From the NCBI GenBank assembly GCA_021442155.1, contig CM038216.1, positions 151,801,009 to 151,865,008 on the forward strand: a stretch of 64,000 nucleotides of DNA, read 5' to 3'. This document shows, piece after piece, positions 22,854-33,434 of this stretch. The stretch is from Cymbidium sinense. Lineage: Eukaryota; Streptophyta; Magnoliopsida; Asparagales; Orchidaceae. The translations under genes and the position numbers were made by a program. Below the pieces are notes generated by a model, which saw only the letters and a list, made by a program, of their open reading frames with translations, made no database searches and had not been told where the DNA came from. The first letter of the stretch is position 1. Each line of letters begins with the position of its first letter.

Positions 22854-23332
22854 GACTTAGGCAAAAAGGGTAAAATTATCAAAATCTCCCAAACTAAAAA
22901 TTGTCGTTGGACCATGACCATGAGCTAAGCTGCGCGCACCGCTCGCCACGCTCACTCCACGGCAGCTTACGCGCACCTGTGCTACAGCCTCGCTCAGACG
23001 CTGACGACCCTCGTCTGCTCCATGACGATTCTGCTCAGACCACCAGACGCCTCTCACGCTGACCGCTACACCACTAGCTTGCTACATGGCGCTACGCCTT
23101 GCAGCCATGCATTTCAGACGATAGATTCAGACGCCGTATGCCTCACATGATTCGATGATGGGTCCAGAACCTCAAAATTTTGCCGCACATACTATATTGA
23201 CGTAATCCGCTCAGAAGTAATCTTGTTTACATGAAGACTGTTTCAAAAATGTGGTTAATGGACCCGGATTGTTGAAGAATTTACTATTTTGACGTATTGC
23301 ACATATATTTTTTGATGATTGAGATAATATCA

Positions 23333-23349
23333 TCCAAAAATGGGGCAAC
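23333..23349 (+). promoter_or_regulatory. Polypurine tract of element B
   Basis: CCAAAAATGGGGCAAC immediately before the 3' LTR; same motif as the other family members. Confidence 0.7.
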
Positions 23350-24017
23350 CGATATGACCTTGAAAATTCTCTACATAATCTTGATGCCAAAAGCAAGTCG
23401 ATCGAAATCAAACCCGAGATCAAGCACTTAAAATATCATTAGAAACTTTGAGACATCGTTAAATTCCTAAAAGCTCTCAAATATGAGTGTTTATAGTCAA
23501 ATCGAGCTCACTCAAACAAGCCAAAGATCTTACAAGACATCATTTGAGCATTCAAATATACAAAATATATCATATGATCAAGGAATCATCATGAGTGCTC
23601 GATGGAGAGGGAGTGGTTCTGATTCGTACGAGGCTAGACGCCACTCTTCCAATAAATTTCTCATTCTCATATAAGAGAGCCTGGCAAGAGGAGAATCAGA
23701 TCGATCCACCGGGCTTTCGCCGCCGACCATCGCACCGGTCACTACCGTCATCACCATCATTTACCGGCCATCATTGTCAACATCGCCGCCAACATCGTCA
23801 TTACAAGAATCGTTGTCCCTTTCTTATATGCTATTCTGTAATCCCGGTATCGACAAGATCTTGTACTCTGAAACAGATACATAGTGGAAGCTTGCCCTCG
23901 CCCTCTTTTCGGGCTTTCAATGTAAAATTCTGACTTTATTGTTCAATCTTTAAATACCTGTGTGTCGGATTTCACAACTAAGGAAAACTTTACTCTACCG
24001 CAACGGATTTTCTAGCA
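23350..24017 (+). repeat. 3' LTR of element B
   Basis: About 668 bp, partner of 13829-14626. The first bases read CGATATGACC instead of TGATATGACC, and the end reads TTTTCTAGCA. Shorter than the 5' LTR mainly because the triplet tract (23700-23800) is contracted. Confidence 0.85.
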
Positions 24018-24681
24018 CGCAATAAATTTAAATAACAAATTTCTGATAATCATCACATTCTAACGATTCTCATTTTCAAAAATAATTTTTCAACATAAAT
24101 TTTTTTAAATAATAACAAAAAAGCTGATATTATTTTTTATTTTTCAAAAAAAATAAAATAATCAGAAAATTATCTCAAATATAACTAATTTTGAATGTTT
24201 CTTATTGAATTAAATGCTTGTAAATAAACAAGAATATAAAGGTTTATTTTAAGGAAAATAATAAATAATTTTTTACATGCATCTTCTATTTGCACCTCTT
24301 CGCCCATGCTTACTTTGCTCTCTTCACTCCCTAATTTTCCCTCACTGCCTCACCTTCTTCTCATTTTAGTCCAGACTAACACACATTTGACACTTTTCAA
24401 ATAATTTAATATATAAACTTTTTTACATGTCAATTTTTGAACAAAAAAATATATTTTTTCAATTAAATGAATTTTTAATAATTTTATTATATATATATAA
24501 TTTTAAAGTATGTCATAGAATTACATATGTAGAGATTTAATCATAAAGACTTTATCATCTCATACAATACTTAAAAAAATTAAAAACAAAAACAAAAATT
24601 CATAAAATAATACCACATATTTAGGATAAGATTTTTTTTTTTCAAAAATGAGGACTTAGCCCAATTTTAGGATAAGATAAA
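24018..24681. other. AT-rich spacer
   Basis: Nothing coding seen; homopolymer A/T runs and a short CT-rich patch near 24290-24370. Confidence 0.6.
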
Positions 24682-25925
24682 TGACCTGTAATCAAGCCGA
24701 GCCGAGTACTCCTCGGATTGGACTTAGCTTGGACAAATTAAATATTATTCAAATTCGCTTCGAGTTCAAGTCGAGCTTTTGTACGAATGTTCAAGTTAAT
24801 TTTATATGTGTTCAAGCTTGATTTGTACTTGGCTTGTTTAAATTAATTGAACGAGTATTTAATTGAATTAATTAACGAGTTTTAAAAGAGTACTTATGTT
24901 TTCTTTAATTTTTTTGCTGTAGTTATCCTCTTAAATCTAATGCAAGTTTTACTCACAATACAAAATCTAGATTCTAAAAAGAAACTAAATCATGAAAAAT
25001 TCATAGAGGTAAGTTGACTAAAACATACATAAAAATCAATAGAAATATTTTGATAATATGATATAAAATTTATAAAAAATATGACACATAATCAACAATT
25101 TCAAAATATAAAGCAACTTTAAAAAATATTAAAAATATTAATCAAATTAACACCTTATTAAGTTATTGTATGCTCCCAAATTACAATAATTTTTCTCTAA
25201 AATAAAACATCTGAAACAAAATAATAATAATAAATAATTAAATTTGAAGAAAAAAATACATACCCTAATAAGAAGCATTATATATGAAATAAGCTCTTAT
25301 CAATCCCTCAAAATAAAAAAATGCTTCAAATTTATAAGAAAGTGATAATATATTACTATTTTTTTTCAAAAAAATGATTAATATTGAAAACACCAATTCA
25401 TAATGAATAAAAAACATTCATAACACTTTCAAAACTTAGATAATAATTCTTCCCAAAAATATACAATCATTCATATATTTAATAGATTAATAACAATAAT
25501 ATTATTCTTCACATTGAATAGTTGCACAAAAAATTTTATAATGTCACATTCTAAGACTCCTTAAGAAAAAATAATGATTTTGATATCTTCTTTATTCTAT
25601 TAAGTAAAATTGAATTAAAATAGATTTTATATCTTCTAAAACTCTTTAAGATAAATTTTATAATATTTACTTATATTTTAAAGATAATATATAAATTATT
25701 ATCAAATTTACTATTAATTATTTAATAAATTACTTATTAAACAATAAATGAATTTATTCATGAACATAAACAAACGATTAAAATTATGTTCATATTCAAT
25801 TCTTTAACATTAATTTTCAAAAACTGTTAAAATTTATTTATTTATTAATTTAAATAAATATAAATGAGCATTAATTAAACCGAATTCGAATAATTCATCG
25901 AATACACTAATTCATTTACAGCCCT
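24682..25925. mobile_element. Possible non-autonomous DNA transposon with degenerate inverted ends
   Basis: The left end reads ACCTGTAATCAAGCCGAGCC and the right end, reverse-complemented, reads AGGGCTGTAAATGAATTAG, so both begin with a similar (G/A)(C)CTGTAA motif. The left flank has GAGCCGAG, TTCGAGTTCAAGTCGAGCTT and TTCAAGCTTG text found in a common plant repeat; the interior is AT-rich and non-coding. The ends are degenerate and no target duplication is clear, so the superfamily is not assigned. Confidence 0.4.
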
Positions 25926-26620
25926 TCACCTGCAAAAATCTCTTCAACCGACGCTAAGTCAAAAAATTTTTCTTAACGTGTATTTAAGTACGGAAAGTCA
26001 GAAACCTAAACATTAATTGCTTTACAGCAAATCACGTGAATGCAACCATTGTTCCATTCAGAAAGACTCCAATTGGAGATCCATTATGGAAACCAAATTG
26101 CCAATGAAATTAGAACTGCTTTTGCTTCTAATTCCAGAAAATAAGACAAAGACCTTACAAGAAGACAATGTCAAAATATCTAAAATTTATTTCAGATGTT
26201 AAAATTTCTTAAATTCATTTTATTAATAGTTCTAAATGAATTGAATATTATTCTAAGAAAATTATTTATTCCTCAAGAATTCTCATCTGTACAAGCAAAT
26301 AAATACATGAAGAGAAAAAGAAAACATGGGAACAAGTTATCCTAATCAAAATGAGCTTTGAGATGAGTTAAATACATAAATAATCAATCAGATATTATAT
26401 AATACTCATCTCAAAGTAAATATAATAATTTAGAACCCTCGGATTCAAATTTTGATCAGAATAATCTCGTTCAATTTTTTTTTTCCCATACAAAAAGATT
26501 AAAAGCATGTCTCATTCTCCATTTTTTTCAAAATCAACAAAGCTCCATACTTTCCAACACCAGAAACAAACGAGGGAGAAGATGGACTCAAAATGTGGTA
26601 AAATAGATGAAGAAAGCATT
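25926..26620. other. Spacer downstream of the kinase gene
   Basis: 3' flank and presumably 3' untranslated region of the kinase gene, which reads leftwards. The small open frame 26017-26202 has no recognisable domain. Confidence 0.5.
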
Positions 26621-28901
26621 TTAGCTTCGATGCGGTGATCTCTCTGCGAATTTAAGTGTTCCTCCAAGCTCAAATGGCACCAATGGTATCAGGGAGTGGA
26701 GCACATCTGTTATCAATGGCCTGTAGCTTGCTTCTGGTTGAACACATAGCACTGCAACGGCAGCAACCTACACAATTCCATTACATTCTGGCCTTAAGAG
26801 AACGAAAATCTAAAACTATCTTTAAGAGTAGGAAGAAACAAAACCACAAAGAAGAAGAAGAAGAAGAAGAAGAGATTTACCTGATACAGATGTTTCAGGT
26901 CCATTGTATCTCGAATAATGGGGTCTACTATGCTTGGAAGCTTTGATCGATCTGTTAGTTGAGGCATGGCCTGCAACAAGATGGAGCTTCTGATTATCAA
27001 AACCACTGTTCAAATAAATTAATGGAGTTTTTGCGATTTAGGAGGCGAGTTTAAGTGAACAAATTGATACCCAGGCGACAATAGATTCATTTTGTGTTGG
27101 AGACATTTTCTCAACAGGCTTTCGTCCCAACAGAAGCTCTAGAAGAACAACTCCAAATGCATAAACATCACTTTTTTCAGTAAGCTTACCTGAAAAAAAT
27201 ATATAAAATGAATAAAAAAATTGTAACTTTTAACTTGCTGATGAATAAAAAAACCTTCTTTTACTGATTTATAATTCTAAATTTAAATTTATATGAGAAT
27301 CAAAGGAGTGACGAACCATCTAAAACATACTCCGGAGCAACATAACCTAAAGTGCCTGAAAGTTTGACACTGGCTTTATTTTGGTTGCTACTAATTGCAG
27401 CTCCAAAATCTGAAATCTGTAACATTCAGAGAGAGAAAAAATTTAAATATCCAATTTCGTGACTTTACAAAATAATTGCTTTAAAAAAACCAATATAAAG
27501 AAGAGAGCACCTTGGCATTGAACTCAGCATCTAGAAGGATATTAGATGATTTCAAGTCTCTATGAATCACAGGAGGATTGCAATTCTCATGAAGATATTC
27601 TAGTCCTCTACTTGAATCAAAATTACAATAATAAGTATATTAAAAATGATATATATATATATATATATATATAAAATGAAAGAAACAATGTACAATTTGA
27701 GGAGCTCAACCTTGCTGTATCAAGTGCAATTTTCATCCTCAAATGCCAAGTTAAAGCTGAATCACGAGATGATCCTGAAAACAAAAAGAAAGAAAAAAAA
27801 TCTAATACTTTTAATTCAACATTTTTTCTTCAATCTTTCATTGTTATTGTACAAAGAAAACCAATACCGTGCAGTAATGATTCCAATGAGCCATTTTGCA
27901 AGAACTCATAAACAAAAAATCTAGACTCCCCGTGAATGCAGTAACCCAAGAGAGAGACAACATTTGGGTGTTTGATTCTTCCGACAATATTCAACTCATT
28001 CTGCACAAAGAAAAAAAAAAGCTCAAAAGTCAAACAAGGCTAACAAACACATAAAAATTAGTAAGAAGCAGATCTACAATTGAAGAATTTACATCAAACA
28101 TTCTCTCAATTTCCTGCCCTCCACCGTCAAATCTCTTCACTGCAGCAAGAACGCCATTGTTGAAGCTAGCTTTATATACACAGACAACTCCCCCCGCACC
28201 CAAGATATTACCCTCACTGAAATTATTTGTGGCAGACACCAATAATGAATAATCAATCATTTCAACCGCTTCCCTTTTGCACACAATCTTCAATGAACTC
28301 AATTTGCTGAAAACTGGAGTTAAAGAAATCCCTTTGATAGCAGAATCTGCATAAGATCTCCTCACAAATTAGTATTATAAAGAGTTTAAATGAGCTTGTT
28401 CTCAGATCAAAACTTATAGAAAGCTAAAGATAACCTTTGAGATTCTTTCGACAGGAGATCCAGGCAAAAATGGCGCATAGAGCTATTGCAACAATAGCAA
28501 GCGCGGACAAGGAAATGATGATGATCAGCTCCTTGTCTAAATGGTTATGCTGAGCCTCCATATCTGTCTGCTTCTCTGCAAACACTAAAAGGGATAGGCT
28601 TCTTGTAAAAGACATGAAGGATTACAGATCGAGCGAAAATAACAGCTCATAAATTACAAAATCTTCTTTTTTTTAAACAAAATCCCGGGATTGGCAACAA
28701 GCTGAGAAACTAAAAAATTTAGGGGAAAAACTAAAAAATTTGAAGCTTTCGGTGAGTACTTATAGGAGATGGTGTCACAAGCGCAGGAGAAGAAGAATCT
28801 GCTTGCAACTGCCGCGTAAGGACTCTGCCATTGAGAGACGGAAAGATGAAGAAGAGAAGAATAGCGACTTGCGTAGCCCTGACCTCTCTCTTGTTTGCCA
28901 T
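26621..28901 (-). CDS. Receptor-like protein kinase, At4g32000/At2g25220/At1g80640-like
   Basis: Ten exons on the minus strand: 28901-28760, 28575-28435, 28346-28093, 28000-27868, 27774-27711, 27607-27511, 27416-27317, 27189-27071, 26970-26881 and 26767-26621. All introns are GT-AG, and the exons add up to 1287 nt in one frame (428 residues plus stop). Residues 1 to about 27 form a signal peptide, 64-89 a single membrane helix, and about 135-420 a Ser/Thr kinase domain. Visible motifs: ATP lysine in AVKRF (about 165), [12 protein letters not shown] (about 260-271), DFG (about 280), [10 protein letters not shown], and [18 protein letters not shown]. The segment [16 protein letters not shown] and the ending [16 protein letters not shown] are characteristic of this Arabidopsis family, as far as I recall it. 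The glycine loop reads [10 protein letters not shown] where relatives have GxGGFG. The extracellular part is very short (about 35 residues), so it probably works with a partner receptor; its ligand is unknown. The start gives the signal peptide and is the first ATG in the exon. Confidence 0.93.
26846..26871. repeat. (GAA)n run in the last intron of the kinase gene
   Basis: GAAGAAGAAGAAGAAGAAG on the plus strand, which makes a polypyrimidine (TTC)n stretch on the transcribed strand between exons 9 and 10, just after the donor of exon 9. Confidence 0.9.
27645..27673. repeat. (TA)n microsatellite in an intron of the kinase gene
   Basis: ATATAT run inside the intron between exons 5 and 6 of the kinase gene. 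Confidence 0.9.
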
Positions 28902-28976
28902 TACATACAGAGCAATAGTCTGGAAAAGTTCGAAGGCCAGAAAAGTGGGAGAGAAAGAGACGATCTCAGCATTCTC

Positions 28977-28980
<4 letters not shown>

Positions 28981-29009
<29 letters not shown>
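28981..29009. repeat. (CT)n microsatellite in the kinase 5' flank
   Basis: Uninterrupted CT dinucleotides about 80 bp upstream of the kinase start codon; on the mRNA strand it is (GA)n. GA/CT runs in plant core promoters and 5' leaders can bind GAGA-type factors; here that role is only inferred. Confidence 0.9.
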
Positions 29010-29015
<6 letters not shown>

Positions 29016-30490
29016 TTAAATTCACGCCACTCGGGGTGGCTTTTGGTTTATCTGGCTGCTTTATTTAATACTGAGGAGCAATTGCACGGAGAACCGGAGA
29101 AGGCTTTCAAAGTTCAAACTTTAAAATAAAAGAAGCAATCATTTCATGGGGGCAGTTACGAAAAGCAAGTAGAGATGAACTGAGAAAGAGCGAAGGATTT
29201 GTGGAAATTATGAATTTAAAGCACAAATTTAAAATCACTCATTATTTTTAAAAAATATATAAAACGGAGGAGAAACATAAGAACAGAGTCGGAATTGTTA
29301 ATCGTGGGTTTCATATTTTTATAAGAGCGGAGTGAGATCGGCATAATAAGAGGCCAAGTTCTGACCAGATCCTTTCCAAATCTACGGTCCAAGATGTCAC
29401 CATTCAAATTATTTATTTTTTCTCAATAAGTGTGTAGTCAGAGAGAACGTTACAAAATAATATTTTTTACATATCACAGAGAATTTAATCATAAATTTTC
29501 AATTTATGTGATTTAAAGGTTATTCATTTAAATATGCAACTTTTGTATGATATATCATTGTGGGAGGCTTGAAGACTACTGATATTTTGATTATCAGAAA
29601 TATTTATATGTGATTAATTGTGTTCTATGTCGAAAGAAGATTAAAATCATTCTCATCTTTTTTTTATTTGCTCTTTCTATGGAAGCACTGAAAGGTTGCA
29701 TTCTTATGAGAAGTTTTTTCACTGGCTGTTCTTTTGCAACTTCTTTAGTTTGTTGATTCAATTTCTTTCTGACCATAACCATTTTTCCTTCTTGCCATTC
29801 CAATTGCTCACTTCCCCTTGATGGAGCAAAATCAAAGAGTTTTCCATACTAGAATGCATCAACTAAGGAAATCATTTCTAAAGTCTATTTTGCGATCGGA
29901 CAAAAAAGTTCTAAATGGAGGCTTTGTGGGACTTTGTCGGATTCTATACTTGCTTTATACTTTACTGAATCTTAATACATTTTATGCTATGTAACTTCTC
30001 TCTTGCTGGTTTGACGGATGGATTGCTTATACTTTTCTCCTCTTGAGTTGTGGCTATTCTCTGCAGGTTTTGCCTATTCTTGTGGGTATTGCTGGACAAG
30101 GGTGCACTCTACTCTCTGTTTTTTTGGAGCAATGATGTTATGCCAACTTTTGGGACTCAACCAGAAGTTTGAACCGCAGAGCATTATCTAAAATCTCTGA
30201 TAGACCCTATATTCTCCTTTCTCTAGATTGTTATCAATTGGAGGCTGCTCCGGAGACTAAGGCTTCCTTGGATGGAGTCCATCATCATCATCATCATCAT
30301 CTCTTGCTGGTTTTGCTAAGCTCGGTTCCAATTTTTTGGAGTCTGTTTTATGCTTTTAAGTCTGATTTAATTATTCATTTTCTCTGCTATAGTTCATAGT
30401 CTCTATAGTTACTTGAATGTGGATCAGATGTATCTTGTTGAACTGGTTCCTTTTGCCTTGGGTTGTTGCCTCTATTTATTTTTGTAGCTC
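29010..30490. other. Upstream region of the kinase gene and spacer
   Basis: Includes the kinase promoter region (no clear TATA box chosen) and, from about 29850, T-rich transcript-like text (CTGCAGGTTTTGCC, CATCATCAT run at 30281-30300) with no sustained frame. The open frames at 29594-29803 and 30169-30399 have no domain. Confidence 0.5.
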
Positions 30491-30507
30491 AAGCTCTTTT
30501 GTTCTCT

Positions 30508-30798
30508 TAGAGATAGAATGCAAAATGAGTATATTCGGAAAAAGTTGGAGTAGCTGATAGATATAAGATTAGGAGAGTCCTTAGATGGTTTGGCCACATA
30601 AAGCGTGCCCTATGATGATTAGAGAGTAGATGCGATTTGTCTTATGTTAAGAAAGGTAGAGGTAGACCTAAAAGACTTGGTTAAGATGTAAAAAATGATT
30701 TTAGTATACTTAAATTAAATGAGAATTTGACACATAATGGACACAATGACGAAGGATTCATGTATGACCCACCTAGTGGGTTTAAGGCTTATTGTTGT
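30508..30798 (+). mobile_element. 5'-truncated LINE fragment with target-site duplications
   Basis: Flanked by AAGCTCTTTTGTTCTCT (30491-30507) and AAGCTCTTTGTTCTCT (30799-30814), an imperfect 16-17 bp duplication with one base missing. Inside, translation gives RVLRWFGHIKRA and, in another frame, KGRGRPKRLG, the end of the ORF2 protein of plant RTE-like LINEs. It ends with ATGACCCACCTAGTGGGTTTAAGGCTTATTGTTG, a decayed form of the family tail. Stops and frameshifts make it dead. Confidence 0.8.
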
Positions 30799-30814
30799 AA
30801 GCTCTTTGTTCTCT

Positions 30815-31831
30815 CTCTCTTGTAACTATTTTTGCTTTTAATTGAATTCTAGGTGAGGCCCTCATTTTCCCCAAAAAATAAATAAATTTACACACATTAC
30901 TCACACACACTAAGTATGTGTAAGGACTTCAACTCAAGGCCTCTTAGTTGAAATCAAAAGCTCACAACCACTAGGCCGTTGACATCAATTTAGGATCATT
31001 TTTTTATTTTTTAGTTTATATTTCTCTTTTATTTTGTTAATCTTTTGATTAGAAATATATTTAATAAAATAAAATAATTTTTTTAATTTCAAAACATCTA
31101 AAAATTATTTTAAATATTATCAAAATAATATTATTTATTTTAAAAATACATAAAAAAATAAAATAAATAAATAAATTTTAAAAATATAAAAATAAAAAAC
31201 AAAATTGATCTATAATGGCCCTTAGTGAATATTGATCTTTATTTGCTAAGGGATATAAAATTTACTATATGTGAAAGTTGGTTACAATGAGATCGATCAA
31301 TTAGGTTAACTTTATTGCTTTATTAATTTTTGAGTTTTGAATTCAAAATTGTCCTTAGGATCAAAAGAAAGCAATTAAAAATGTGATAAATGCACCATAG
31401 AATCTAGAGGTCCTAAGACTTCACTAGATTAAAATGATATAAGATTTGAGTTCATATAATTTGATGTCAATGGCTCTCCTCGAGATCTCCTATATATATT
31501 TTCAAATTAAGAAATGATTTTTTATATAAAAAGATATATTTAAGCCATATTAGTAAAAATATATAGCAAGACATAATAATTACTAATTATAAAACTATAT
31601 GAAATATGTAAATAAAATAATAAAATACATGATGATTTTCTTTAAATTATTTTTTAAGTGTATATTAACTTCTTAATTCTCTTTTATTTTTAGAAATAAA
31701 TTACTAAAAATAATTAGATATTTAAATAATACATTATATTATTAATAAATCATATAAGAATTTAGTTAATGTACTATCTTAAGGAGCCATCATTTTGATA
31801 ATAATGCTAATTTATCGCATCACTATTATTG
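30815..31831. other. AT-rich spacer
   Basis: Nothing recognisable; TTTAAAATA-type text and a short CACACATTACTCACACACAC stretch near 30890. Confidence 0.6.
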
Positions 31832-32927
31832 TGCTAGAAAATCAATTGCGGTAGAATAAATATTTACATCTTCACTTTGTTGTGGAATAGCAGATGTTTG
31901 AAGAAAATTAATAAACTCCATTTTTACGTAGAAAACCTCAAAAGAGAGAAAAAATCACGAGTCTAAACGTAAAATCTTCCACTATGTATATTTGAGTATA
32001 AAATTTTCCGATAAGATTATAGAATCATTATATGAAGAAATGAGAATCTCAAAATCGGATATATATAAGCGTGGTTAAGTTATAATTATAGTAGTAGTTG
32101 ATGATGGTGAATCGAATCACCGGCAAGCCATGATGTCAGCGATGGTCGGCGGTAGTCAGCGATAGTGGCAGCGAGTGGTCAGCGATGATGGCCGGCGGTG
32201 GTTGATAACATGATAATCGATGGAGGTGGCCGCGGTGGTCAGCAGCCAGCGGCAGCAGTGGTCGATGGTAGCGGCAGTGGTGCCGGGTTGTCAGCCGATG
32301 GTTGCGATAACGGTGATGATCAGCAGCGGTGGTTAACCAGTGATAATTAGTAGTAGTAGCGGTGATGACGGTGGTCGGCGGTAATGGCAACGATGGTTCA
32401 ACGGGGTCGATAGTGGTGGTGGTAGCCGGCAGCGAGGTTAGCAACGAGATCAGCGATGGCGGCGATGGTGGCGATGGTTGGCCAACGGCAGTCGATGACC
32501 TTTATGGTGCACGATTATGCTTGGAGGATTTTTAAGCTTTAGAGCTCTCTCTCTTCTATTTAGTTTAGCTCCCCTCATGTGAAGAATAAGGGGCTATTTA
32601 TAGATTATAGGGATGACATTTCCGTAAATACGTGCAAAATCCAAACCATTCCATCGGATGGCTCAAGATGATTCCCGATCATCGATGTATTTTAGTATTT
32701 GAATGCTCAAATGATGTCAGAATCAAGAGATCTTAGGCTTGTTAAATCCTGCTTGTCAAGACATTCAATTTGATCATAAACACTTCATATTTAAGAACCA
32801 TTTAGGAATTTAGCTGATATCCCAAAGTTTACAATGATATTTTAAGTGCTTGATCTCGACTAGTTTCGACTTAAGATCGACTTGACATCAAGATTGTGTT
32901 TATAATATGATTTTAGTCTATATATCA
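31832..32927 (-). repeat. LTR, minus orientation
   Basis: Left border TGCTAGAAAA, right border TATATCA followed by GTTGACACCCTATTTTTGG, as in element A. The triplet tract at about 32100-32480 (GGTGGT/CAGCGG/GATGGT units) is the largest on this strand; open frames over it, such as 32136-32444, are low-complexity artefacts. Confidence 0.82.
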
Positions 32928-33434
32928 GTTGACACCCTATTTTTGGATGACCTTATCTCAATCATTCAAAAATATATATACTAAATGATTGAAAATAACA
33001 AATTCTTTAATAAAATTTGTGGGTTCATTAACTATACAATTTGAGAAAGATCTTCAGTGCACAAAATTATGATCACGCAGCGGGTGCGAGATGTGCTGCT
33101 TGTAGTGAGTTTCGTTCGGATCCATCGGGCGCTTACTCTTAAACGCCCGTGCTGACCTCTCTTTCTCAAGCTAAAAATAATATCGAAGGGCCGACCCTCT
33201 CTTTCAAATCAAACACGCAAAAAAAAAATAATAATATAAAATGATAAAATAATTTATATATTTATAAAATTATTACATATATAAAGAAAATAAATAAATA
33301 TTAATAATTAATTAGTAAATAAATAAATAAATTTAAAACATATAATATATATATTATATATCCTAAAATTTTTACTTCAAACGATTTTATATATTTTGAA
33401 TGAAATGAGTTTTTTCATCCAAAATAGAGGCAAA

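Larger units (their letters stand above)
13829..24017 (+). mobile_element. Element B: near full-length Tat-type Ty3/gypsy retrotransposon
   Basis: LTRs at 13829-14626 and 23350-24017 enclose a leader, gag, protease, reverse transcriptase, RNase H, a second archaeal-type RNase H, integrase, a LINE-like tail, tandem repeats and an antisense accessory gene. The pol order with a second RNase H between the first and the integrase is characteristic of the Tat lineage (Tat, Ogre, Grande, Retand). Every gag-pol domain is interrupted by stops or frameshifts, so it is not autonomous now. No convincing target-site duplication was found next to the borders given. Confidence 0.9.

Noticed and set aside
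28740..29129. Plus-strand open frames (129 aa and 62 aa)
   Set aside because: Shadow of exon 1 and the leader of the minus-strand kinase gene; includes a translated CT run.
30169..30399. 76-aa open frame with a run of eight His
   Set aside because: Caused by a short CAT repeat; no domain and no gene context.
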